From Auxenochlorella pyrenoidosa (Eukaryota; Chlorophyta; Trebouxiophyceae; Chlorellales; Chlorellaceae), in assembly GCA_001430745.1 (NCBI GenBank), contig KQ481962.1, positions 95,355 to 107,641 on the forward strand: DNA of 12,287 nucleotides, written 5' to 3'. A program made the position numbers and the translations under genes. Shown here piece after piece: positions 1-8,704 of this stretch. The notes under the pieces were generated by a model that saw nothing but the letters and a program-made list of their open reading frames with translations, made no database searches and was not told where the DNA came from. Each line of letters begins with the position of its first letter. Position 1 is the stretch's first letter.

Positions 1-257
1 ATGGCAAGCGTGGTGTGAAGAAAGTGTGCTGGCAGGGCTTTTGAATCCATGCGACGGTGTGCTCGGCACGCTGCGATGCCGCCAGCAAACGAGTGCAAGG
101 AGGGGCCAAGCGGTGTGATACGAGCAAGGGCAAGGGGCCCTGACAGACCAGTTGCAGCGCATGCTGGGTTCCACCGGCGGGCAGCGCAGCTTGCGTGCCC
201 GCCTGCCCCCTGTGTGCACCTTGGGTGCACCCTGTAACAGCAGCCCCGGCGGCTCAC
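1..257 (-). other. Copine intron running to the window edge
   Basis: The donor G|GTGAGC after the last visible copine exon opens an intron that fills the rest of the window on the left. I looked for the next expected vWA segment on the minus strand and found none. A 62-codon open frame on the plus strand here has no recognisable content. Confidence 0.6.
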
Positions 258-3121
258 CCTCGTACATCGTGGGCTGCTGCGAGTAGAAGTGCAGGCTCTG
301 GGGGTTGCGCGGGTCGCCGTTGCTGCCCGTGAAGTCCACCGCCACGATGAACGACAGCTCCACGCCGCCCTGCAGGCGGGGGCCCGGGTGGCGTGGCGGC
401 AAAGCTGAGGCGGGGGCATGGCAGCGGGCGTGCTGGTAACTCCTCTGACGCCGTGCCAGGCTTCTGCAGTGCTGGCCTGATGGCGCCCCTGCACGGCAGG
501 TGGCCCCAGGCTGCAAAGCCAGCAGGTCGGAATGCGCTCAGCAGCTGTGCGCTCCCTCCCTCCTGCGGCGCCCCGCCCTTCGCTTGCCTGGATGTAGTCC
601 AGGAAGGAGGGGCGCGGCACCACCGACAGGCCCTTCACCGCAAGCGTGCCTGCGGATGGCAGAGCAGGAGAGGAGGGGCCAGGAGTGTCGGGCCCCACCC
701 ACACAACAGCAGCGCCCACCGCCACGTGCCCTGCCAGGCCCCTGCCAGCAGCCCTGCCGGCTGTCCTGACAGAGCCCAGGCCGGGCGGGGGCCTGGGACT
801 CATCCTAGCAACACAGCGTGCTCCCAACACTGGCCTCCTCAACCCTGCATGCACCCTGCTGCTCCCCCGTGGCCCTGCTGCCAACTCCGCCACAATGCTG
901 CTCAGCCCCCAAGCCACCCACACCCAGGCACCCACCCGAGTGGACGTAGCCCGGCTGCGCGCGCTTCTTGGGGTTGACCAGCGCGAGGGGCTGCCCCGAG
1001 GCGGCGGCCGCCTGCAGGGCCGACAGCGACGTCTCAAGGGCGCCGATGAGGTCGTGCTCCCCGGTGGCGTCGTGGTCAAAGACCTGGGGTGTGGGGGAGG
1101 GGGGGGGGGGGCCTGTCAGCAGACAGTGGCAGACGTGGGCTGCACGCCCGAGGCGCGCATGGCGGCGTGCGTCATCTGCCCCAGGCTGCAACATGAAGCG
1201 CCCCGCACGCGCCGCCGCCTGACCTCGATCCGCAGCGGGCGGTGCTCGTCGCAGTTGCACAGCTGCGCCATGGAGGCCCGGAAGGGCTTCCACTGCGGGT
1301 TCAGGTTGTTGTCGATGACCTGGGGGCGGTGGGGGGGGCAGACAAGCAGGCAGGTTGCAGCATTGTGGGGGGCCTCTTGGCCGCCGCAGCCGCGGTGGGT
1401 GAGATGGCGACAGCGTCCATGCCAGGCGGGGCCCCAGCGGGCCACAAGCAGGCACGTCCGCGCTTGACAACGGCAGCAGCCGGAGGCAAGGTAGGCCAGA
1501 CCCTCGGCTCGCAGCCCTCCTCGCTTGCCTCTGTCTTCAGCACGGGCACCCACGTGCCGTTCTCTCTGGCCTTGGCAATCTGCAGGAACGGGTCTGACTT
1601 GCCTGCATGGCAAGGGGGCAAGGCAGGGCGGCGGAGGCAAGCGACTGCATTGACACGCAGGTCGACTCTTTGAGGTCACTCACACAGCGTTCTGGCGGCG
1701 GGCTGGAGCACGCGCCGCCTATCACCCCTGCAGCACTCGTCCGCTGCAGCGCTGTCTGTTTGCTGTGCTACCTTCTGCCGGCCTCACCAAAGGTGTCCTT
1801 GTTGTCCAGCTTCACGCCCGCCAGGGTCAGGTGCACCTGCCGGGAGGGTGGGGCTCAAGTGCGGGGGGTCAGGTGCGGGCTTGTCCACACGTGGTTGACA
1901 GTGGGGGCTTGCACAGTGCGGCAGGCCAGCGCAGCCGCCCAGCAATAAAAGGAGACGAGCGGACTCAGTCCGGAACCCCGCGAGCCGAGCACAATGTTTG
2001 GGCTGCAGCGCCGAACCAAGCTTGCATGGGTGGCAAGCTCACCACTGCGTTTGTGTTGGGAAGCTCCTCTGCCGACAGCTGCGCCGTGCAACCAGGCAGG
2101 ATGCGACCGAACGCATCGGCCAGCGGCAGGGTCATCGCCTGGCCGGGGGCGGTCAGCAGGTCGGACAGCAGGAAGCGGCCCTCGGCTGCAGGGGGGCAAG
2201 TGCAGGACGTGGGCATGCTTGGCAGCAGGTTGCCTTTGCAGGCAGCTGCAGGCCAAGAGGCGGTAGCCCAAGTAGCATGAGCCGCAGAGGCTGACAGGCC
2301 CATGGTTTGAGGTCGGCCCGCATGCTGCCCCTCCCGGCCAAGAAGCCAGCCCCGCCCCACCCGCCCACCCACCCAGGAAGTCCTGCTCCCCCAGCTTGAG
2401 CTTGCGGTTGTCCTTCTCCCGCACATCCACGTCGTACACCACCAGCTTCATCGGCTGCAGCTTCTCAAACTGCGGGGGCCGGGGAGCGCAGGCCAGCTGT
2501 GTGAGCAGGCCGCAGGCTGCCCGCAGGGGGGGGGCCGAGTGCCTCCAAGCCCTCTGCCCAGGCTGGCAACTCAGTGGAAGGGCAGCCCTGCACTTTTACA
2601 TGCCCTGCTGACGTGCCACAGCCTTCCAGCAGGGCCTCTCACACATAAAAGAGGTGCAGGGGCGAGGGCAGGCCCCCCACCCACCCACCTGGTAGGTGGC
2701 GCGCAGGGGCTTGCGGAACTCTGGCGCCAGCGAGTTGGCCACCGTGTCGGTGCGCCCCACCTCGCTCCACCGCTCGCTCTTGTAGCCGTCCGAGACAAAC
2801 AGCACCGCCATGGCGTCGCTCTTGCTGCAGGGCAGAGGGGACAGCAGTGCGAATGGTGGGTCCCCTGCCCGCTCACGACGGCAGCACCTCGGTGATGCGG
2901 GATGGCCTCAGGCTGGGACCGCTTCTGGGTGCACCGCACCTGAGCACATCGCGGTCCGGCAGGCCGCGGCACTTGACCGCAATCTCCACGTGTGCGGCCG
3001 CCCCGGGGCCCAGCACCTGCGCCACGGCCGCCGCCGCGTCGGCCTGCCAGCCCCCCGACTGGCCAGACTGGCTGAGGGTACCCGCCGCCTTCTTGTCCTC
3101 AACGCTATTCACGCAGCCCAT
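258..3121 (-). CDS. Copine (C2A-C2B-vWA protein, BONZAI type), 3' part missing
   Basis: Copines bind phospholipid membranes through two C2 domains when calcium rises; the plant BONZAI members act at the plasma membrane. Visible exons, in transcript order: 3121-2940, 2824-2689, 2469-2373, 2185-2043, 1836-1788, 1602-1529, 1319-1224, 1083-936, 649-588 and 369-258, giving 366 residues with consistent phase. The start is chosen because the protein then begins MGCVNS, an N-myristoylation motif (Gly2, Ser6) with Cys3 available for palmitoylation. C2A spans about residues 45-175, with DRDVLSKSD and YDVD calcium-loop aspartates. C2B spans about 187-310, with [29 protein letters not shown] and [11 protein letters not shown]. 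The vWA domain begins near residue 331, with the MIDAS-like DFTGSNGD (Asp341). Introns after residues 227 and 329 start with GC instead of GT. The last visible donor (257) opens an intron reaching the window edge, so most of the vWA domain lies outside. Family assignment is very secure; individual exon edges are predictions. Confidence 0.93.
1099..1111. repeat. 13-base poly-G run in a copine intron
   Basis: Thirteen consecutive G on the plus strand (C on the minus, transcribed strand) lie just upstream of the acceptor of the exon that starts at 1083. They form part of that acceptor's pyrimidine tract. The run is a likely sequencing-error and length-polymorphism site. Confidence 0.85.
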
Positions 3122-3703
3122 CCTGCGGGATGCAAGCATGGGGCCCCGGCAGCGCTTAGATGCCTGCTGCGTGGCGCGGTATCTGCCTCGGCCTGCGCAC
3201 GCCGCCAACCTCCTCGCAACGCAAGAGCGGCGGCGGAGGGCACAGGGTACAGCGACAGGCCGCACAACTGGCCAGCTGACGCTGTTGGGACGAGCATGCG
3301 AGCACGTTCGGAGCGCTAGATAGCCGACGGACTCATAAGGGACTCGAGCGCGTTGCCCGGCTGGTCCTTTCCGTGGCAGCCTGCGAGCGTTTGTCGAACT
3401 TTTCGCGCAGCTCACAGCGCATCTCACCTTGAGAACAGCCCCATGTATCAAAACCAACCAAGCAGATGAGATTGGCGCACAGTGGCACGTTTTCCCAGGG
3501 CAGCGGCAGCCGCGGGGCGTTGGTAGCGATGCCAAGAGCTCAATGAGCACGCCAGCTGCGCTTTAGTGCGCTGCGCATCTGCCAGGCAAGTGGGCGGCGC
3601 AGCGTCGCCAGCATGGCACGCCACGGTGTGAGGCCAGGAAGCCACGCCTTGCCCTTGGATGCCCTGCATTTGTTGGTCACGTTGCATGCTTCATTGGGCA
3701 GCG
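3122..3703. promoter_or_regulatory. Shared upstream region of copine and hydrolase genes
   Basis: The copine reads left and the hydrolase reads right, so these 582 bases must hold both 5' untranslated regions and both promoters. I see an inverted CCAAT pentamer (ATTGG at 3471-3475) and a locally AT-richer patch around 3441-3475, but no convincing TATA box. Open frames in the region lack family resemblance and strong codon bias. The role is inferred from gene orientation only. Confidence 0.5.
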
Positions 3704-5609
3704 ATGCAGAGCTTAGTCCTGCGTGATGGCCGCAGCCTGGCATATTGCTGGTTTGGCGCCCCTTGGCCGCCTGCACAGCCTGCTTCCCCGCCGCCGCCGG
3801 CAACCCATGAAGCAGCAGCTGGCGCCGGCTGCAGTGCGGCCGCCGCTGCTGCTGCCGCTCCTTCCGGCGTCCTGGTCCACTTCCACGGCTTCCTGTCCTC
3901 GCGCCTGGAGGCGGCGCTGCTGGATGGTGACGCAAGGCACCTGGGCCTGAGCGTGCTGGCGGTGGACCGCCCCGGCCATGGCGGCAGCACGCTCAACCCT
4001 GGGCAGGTGCCTCTGCAGTGCCAGCTGCCAGCTCACCGTTGCACATCTGGCGCCTCTCTGCTAGCTCGGGTCCCTGGTTGCCCAGCGCATGAAGAGGCAC
4101 CAGGGATGGATTTGGCTATCACCTGCAGTACGCCCTCCTCTGTGCATGCAGACAGCATGGAGCGTGGCACAGGACGTCAGGGAGCTGCTGGACAGCCTGG
4201 GCCTGCGTTCCGTGTTCATCCAGGGCGCTTCGGGTGGGTCCCAAGGGTGGGGTGGGGCCTGGGGTGCCGGCAATTCGCCGCCCGCCCAGCTTGTTGCTAA
4301 CCCCAGCACCCGCTGTACCGGTGGCTAGCCGGCCGCACACAATGTCTCGCAATGTAGCAGCCGCCATGGCCAAGCAGACCCTGCATACTTCATCCAACTT
4401 ACCAGGAGGCGCGCCCTACGCATGCGCCACGGCGGCCCTGCTGGGAGACCGCGCCGCCGGCCTGCTGCTGGTCTGCCCCCTGATGCCGGCAGCGGGGCGC
4501 GAGGAAGAGCTTCTGAGTGGGGTCAGCCCTTCAACCCTGCGGCTTGCCCAGGGGGCAAGGCACCACCCCTGGCGGGTGTGGGCCACGCTACACGCGCTGC
4601 GCCTGCTGCAGGTCAGTCCTCTGGCACTAACCACGCCCCACAAGTGACCTGTCTGGAAACGGCCTGCCTTTCAGGGCTGCACTGCTGCCCTCTGCAAATC
4701 AGCCTGCCTCTCAGCATCCTGCGCTGCGCTGCCAACAGCCTCCTTCCCCAGCACTCCCGCCGCCCACCCATCCTGCCGTACCACAACCCCCGCCTCTGCC
4801 CCTGCACCTCCTGGACAGCGCATCCCACACGGCGATCTGCTGCTGCGCCTGGGCGGCTTCTCAGAGGAGGACCGTAGGGCGGTGGCTGAGAGGCCCGAGG
4901 CGGCGGCGGTGCTGAGGGCGGCTGTACGGGAGGGGCTGGCGCCTGGTGTGGCCGGGGCCCTGCAGGACCTGCAGGCGAGCGGGGGCTGCCAGCAAACAAG
5001 CCTGGCCCTCAACATGTAGATGTTGAGGCTGGGCAGTTTTGGGGGTAGCTTGTCTGCTGTCTCGCTTTTGCAGCTACATGGCAGCCTCAAGGTGCAGTGG
5101 CATGTCCCGCCTGCCTCCCTGCCTGCCTGCTTGCCTGCGTCCTTCCCAGGCTTCCTGCTCAGGCAATCCACACCTCTTCCCCCTTGTCCAGCTCTTCTAC
5201 GTCAGCCCGCCGGCAATGAACCTGCCATCCCTTGCGCTGCCCACACATATCTGGCAAGGCGGTGAGCAATGCGGCCTTGATGCTGGCATGAGAACACAGC
5301 TGGCTGAGGTTGGGTGCCCCTGATGCAGTCGACTGTAGCATGTGCCTGAGCAGCTCTGTTGCTCCAGCATTTCTGTACAGCAGGGCAGCATCTACGGCCA
5401 CGGCCCCTCCTACCTGCAATCGCTTGTCTCCCTCCGACCCTCTGTTCACTCGGCTCCCTGCAGCTTTGGACAGCACCAACCCGCCAGCCATGGCGCGTGC
5501 GTACGCCCGCGCCCTGCCCACAGCCACGCTGCACGAGCTGGAGGGCGAGGGGCACCTGAGCTTGCCGTTCCGCCACAACCACGCAATCCTGGGCAGCTTG
5601 CTCACTTGA
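3704..5609 (+). CDS. Alpha/beta-hydrolase fold protein
   Basis: Predicted serine hydrolase of the alpha/beta fold; its substrate cannot be told from sequence. Exons: 3704-4006, 4152-4233, 4406-4611, 4819-4974, 5192-5261 and 5464-5609, giving 320 residues, close to the usual family length, with consistent phase. Visible features are an HGF oxyanion motif (61-63), DRPGHGGS (88-95), the nucleophile elbow GASGG with Ser128 (split by an intron), the acid in WQGALD (Asp275) and the base in GEGHLSL (His303). The HIWQG...D...P ending resembles a plant hydrolase subfamily. A Pro/Ala-rich insertion occupies residues 22-53. The intron after 4974 uses a GC donor (CAG|GCGAGC); no GT donor lies between it and the in-frame TAG at 5017. 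An in-frame ATG at 3659 would add 15 residues (MPCICWSRCMLHWAA); I prefer 3704, just before the typical opening LVLRDGRSLAY. The gene converges on the finger-protein gene downstream. Confidence 0.9.
5008..5027 (+). repeat. Perfect 8-bp hairpin with GTAG loop
   Basis: CTCAACAT is followed by GTAG and then by its exact reverse complement ATGTTGAG. It lies inside the GC-AG intron of the hydrolase, about 33 bases after the donor. It could fold in the pre-mRNA; a function is not established. Confidence 0.7.
5110..5138 (+). repeat. CCTG/CTGC simple repeat in hydrolase intron
   Basis: An imperfect tetranucleotide run of CTGC units lies in the intron between the fourth and fifth hydrolase exons. It is pyrimidine-rich on the sense strand, lies about 55 bases upstream of the acceptor, and looks like a simple low-complexity tract. 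Confidence 0.7.
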
Positions 5610-5929
5610 GAACTGACAAGCGCCCTGCTCTGCATTCCATGACGAGCGATTCTCACGTTTGCTGTACACTGGAGGACTGCAAAGCTACATCCGCATGTCT
5701 TAACAGAAAAGGGCATTGAGCAGCGCAGGGACCCTCAGGATGAAGAAACTGTAGAAACTGGGGCAGCAATGTGCAGGCAGACACGCCACCAATCTCTCTG
5801 TCTCCACAACCCATCTCCTGACAGGTACCCTATCTCTAGAGGGGGCAGAAGGTTTGGGCTGTTGTGACTGTGCAGAGGTTGGTATGCTGCCGTGAGGAGC
5901 TGGCAAAGGCAGGCTTGGAAAGCGACGGG
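5610..5929. other. Convergent 3' region between hydrolase and finger gene
   Basis: The two flanking genes point at each other, so these 320 bases hold both 3' untranslated regions. No TGTAA occurs here on either strand. There is a TGTAG variant on the plus strand near 5751, beside a short direct repeat of AGAAACTG. The nearest plus-strand TGTAA is at 6054-6058, inside the opposing gene. No coding sequence is seen here. Confidence 0.5.
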
Positions 5930-7918
5930 TCAGACAACCCCAGCCAGGCGCAGCGCGGTGGTCATCAGCTGGGCTGCAGAGCTGTGCAGTCCCCGCGCCA
6001 GCAGCAGGCGGAGGCGGCCCTCCTGCAGGCAACAAGGGAGGCAAGGGCATGCGTGTAATGGCAAGGCTCTTGAGCACCTACCGAGGAGCCTTAGCGCTGG
6101 CGACCCCATGCAGGCCAGGGGGCACAACGTCACATGCCGCAGCGCACTCCTCGCCGCTCACCTTGGCAGCCTGCCGCTCCAGGGGCTGCAGCTCGAGCAG
6201 TTCGCAGTAGGACGCAGCCAGGTCGGCGGTGAGACCGGCTGCAGATCCGGCCGCGCTGCCCGCGGCCTGCAGTAGCAGGGAAAACAGGTCAGGCTGCGGG
6301 CCCGCCTCCTGCTGCTGCAACAGCGGCCCTGCCTGCTCCTGCTCCTGCTCCTGGTCCTGCTGCTGCTGCTGCTGCTGTTGGCGGTCCTGCTTAGGCTGCT
6401 GCTGCTGCCCTGCCTGAAACACCCTCTGCTGCCATGCCTGCTGTGCCTCCTCGCATTCAGCCGCTAGTGTTGCACGGCCCTGCGTGAGCACCCGAAGATC
6501 CTCTGCTTGCTGTCGTTCTTCCTGCTGCTGCCCTGCATGTCCAGCCCGTGCCACATGCTGCGGCAACTCCGGCGCGCCTGCCGGAGGGTGCAGCACTGCG
6601 GCCAGTAGCTCTGCTGCAACGCTGTACTGCCGCTGCGCCAGCACCAGGCGCAGCCGTCGCTCCTGCGGGCAGCCAGAAGGATGAGAGCAGGTGGCCGGGG
6701 TTGAAAGATGCATGGGCTGGCGGGCTGTCAGCCTTGCAGTTGCACTGTTGGCATGCAACGCAGCCTGCGTTCCTTTCCCCATCTACCCCACCGGCACGAG
6801 CATCCCCACACGTGCACTCAACCCACCTTGACCGCCTGCTGCTCCCGCGGCAGCCTCTCCAGCAGGGCGATGAAGCGCGCCGCCAGCTGGCCGTCCAGGC
6901 CACAGGCCGCAGCAGCAGGCACGGCTGCCGCGCTGAGCAGCACCTCCAGCAGGTCGGGCTGGGCCTGCTGCTCCCGTGGCGGCTGGGCCTGCTGCGACAG
7001 CGGCTCACAAATCTGCTGCTGCTCCCCTTCCCCTTCCTGCTGCTGCGCCGCTGGCTGGCGCATGTGACGAGCTGCGGCCTGCTGCTCAAACGAGCGCTGC
7101 AGCTGCCACTCCCGCTGCTGCGGCCCTGGGCGCACTTCCTCAGCGGGGTTCGTGCTGGAGCTTAGCTGCTGCCAGAGCGGCCCCACAGCTGCTTGCTGCT
7201 CATCCCTCTCTGCCGCCTGGGCCTCCCCTGCAGCGCACCGACGCCGCTTGGCAGCAAGGCGGGCACTGGCCCTGTGCATTGTTGGAACTGCCTCGCTGTC
7301 TGTCCCGGCACCATCCTCCTGCGCTGGCGCCTGCTCAGCCCGCTTGTGGCTTTGTTGCCGCTTCTGCTGCTGGCCAGTAGCGGCAGGCTTCCAGTGCTCA
7401 TGCTGCTCCTCCCCTGCCTCAAAGCTGCCCCCGCTGCTCGCTTGCTGCTGCCGCCGCTGCTGGTGCTGCTGCTGCTGCTGCTTCAGCTGCCGCCTGATGC
7501 GGCATTCGCAGCGGCCGCACACCCACTCGGCTCCTGTGCGTGGGTGCCTGTACCAGCGAGGCTTGGCGCCGACGCTGGAGGTGGCGGCGCATACCAGGCA
7601 TGCGCGCTGATCCGCCTGGCGCCGCGCCTCAACGAAGCAGGGGCTGCACAGCCACAGCTTGCCGGTGGCTGGGTGCGCGTGCCAGGTGTTGTTGATGCCG
7701 CGGCCGGTGCCTGGAGAGCTGCTGCCGCATTGCAAGCATTGCACAGCCACTGGCCGCTCCTCCCTTTGAAATCCACGCACGCGATTCCTGCACGTGCCGC
7801 ACAGCCGCTTGCACGTGACTGGGTGGCGCCCCCAGTTTCCTTTTGGCTTATCCGTGCCGCAGTGCGAGCACACCGGCTGCTCCTCTCCTCCCCAGCCCCC
7901 TAGCAGCTGACTGCGCAT
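5930..7918 (-). CDS. Triple GATA-like zinc-finger protein with duplicated C-terminal module
   Basis: Not a family I can name. Exons: 7918-6827, 6662-6162 and 6022-5930, giving 561 residues with all junctions in phase 0. Three CxxC...CxxC fingers occupy C17-C43, C61-C94 and C107-C137, with 19, 26 and 23 residues between cysteine pairs. Each carries a W-x-x-HP core, followed in fingers 2 and 3 by TG and an LC or VC pair. This resembles GATA fingers, so DNA binding in the nucleus is a reasonable inference. Gln/Ala-rich linkers follow, with a basic patch AAKRRR that could be a nuclear signal. A module beginning PDLL and containing ERRLRLVLA recurs beginning PDLF and containing EGRLRLLLA. The module has no cysteine cluster and looks helical. 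Finger identity is well supported; regulatory role is inferred. The start is the only in-frame ATG upstream of the first finger back to the in-frame stop; see the overlapping open frame at 7900-8112. Confidence 0.8.
6334..6380 (-). repeat. CAG-rich microsatellite encoding a Gln/Glu tract
   Basis: On the plus strand the run reads as CTC/CTG units followed by CTG repeats. In the finger protein's second exon it encodes a glutamine run and then alternating Gln-Glu. It lies between the two copies of the C-terminal module and probably acts as a flexible linker. It is likely length-variable between strains. Confidence 0.85.
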
Positions 7919-8112
7919 GCTGCCTGCCCCTGCTCTGCCTCTGTCTCCTCTGCTGCTGCAGCCGGCTCCTGCTCCATGAGGCTCTCCAGCAGCACCAGAG
8001 GGGGCCCAAAGCCGGGCAGGTGGGCAGGCACTGCCTGCTTGCGGCGGTGGTTGGCAGGCGGTGAGCCGCCCGCCCCCTCCAGGAGCAGCACCTGTGGCTC
8101 GTGCTGTGCCAT
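7900..8112 (-). other. Coding-like 70-codon frame overlapping the finger gene start
   Basis: An ATG in a favourable context (GGCCATGGC) opens 70 codons ending in TAG at 7902-7900, overlapping the finger gene's ATG (7918) by 19 bases in another frame. Its codons favour CTG, GAG, CAG, GTG and GCC, as in the window's true exons, and it encodes GSPPANHRRKQ and LPGFGPPLVLLESLMEQE. It could be a regulatory upstream frame, a true N-terminus joined by an indel or an unusual splice, or chance. Joining GGGCAG| to |CCGGTGTGC would be in phase with finger 1, but the removed piece is only 47 bases and has no pyrimidine tract, so I do not assert it. I do not recognise the sequence. Confidence 0.4.
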
Positions 8113-8704
8113 GGCCGTGATCAGGTGCCGGCAGGGGGCTGTGCTGCCCTCTTGCAGCTAGACACTGGCTGTGGGGAGCGTCCAAGGGCCGTCTGCTCTG
8201 GTCTTAAGCCGGGCCCAGTCGAGTGCTAGCCAGGCTTGGAGGCAGGCCAAAGTGCCAAGGTTGGGGTGCTGTCCAGAGAGGGGAGGAGAGAGCAGGGCAT
8301 GGCGTGCTCTGCTGCTGACTGGCTGCCAGCTGCGCCCTTTGCTTCCCCGCAAGTCCAGTCCACCGTTTGGTAGTTGGGCCCCAAGACGTTGATTATTACA
8401 CTTTGTCCTTTGCATACAAAATGGTCCGAGGATACAGGAAGACGGCAGTGCGGATGACATCTGAAGGCAGTGCGGGGGTACCAGCGCTCAAGGGGGGAAG
8501 TTGGGGGCAAAAGCGAGAGCAGCACGGGTGGCGCCGATTGTTCACTTTGACATCTTGTTGCATGGGCGTGTCAGGTGCTGGGGAGAATAGCCGGATCACA
8601 AAGTTAAGCAGTGGCACAAGCCAGCGAAGCTGTGAAGTGAAGGGGTATTGCATGCTGCTCAGCTGGCAGGCGCGCGCAGTGCTGCCAGGGGCTGGCAGCA
8701 CCTC
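8113..8704. promoter_or_regulatory. Transporter 3' region and finger-gene promoter
   Basis: Both flanking genes read on the minus strand. From 8704 down to about 8380 lies the probable 3' untranslated region of the transporter, ending near a TGTAA signal. Below that, to 8113, lies the probable promoter and 5' leader of the finger gene. Open frames in the interval have no family resemblance. Confidence 0.5.
8396..8400 (-). terminator. TGTAA polyadenylation signal of the transporter gene
   Basis: Read on the minus strand the context is AAAGTGTAATAATC. TGTAA is the usual green-algal polyadenylation signal, it falls in a notably AT-richer patch, and it is the first minus-strand copy after the transporter stop at 8705, about 305 bases downstream. 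Confidence 0.65.

Noticed and set aside
233..237. TGTAA polyadenylation signal on the plus strand
   Set aside because: It lies inside a copine intron on the opposite strand and no plus-strand gene ends near it in the window.
646..1467. 273-codon plus-strand frame
   Set aside because: It is antisense to several copine exons and introns; the minus-strand frames give clear C2-domain sequence.
7919..8185. Upstream extension of the finger protein in its own frame to 8185
   Set aside because: The in-frame extension has no ATG upstream of 7918 (it opens with TTG), and its codon use is worse than that of the overlapping frame at 8112.
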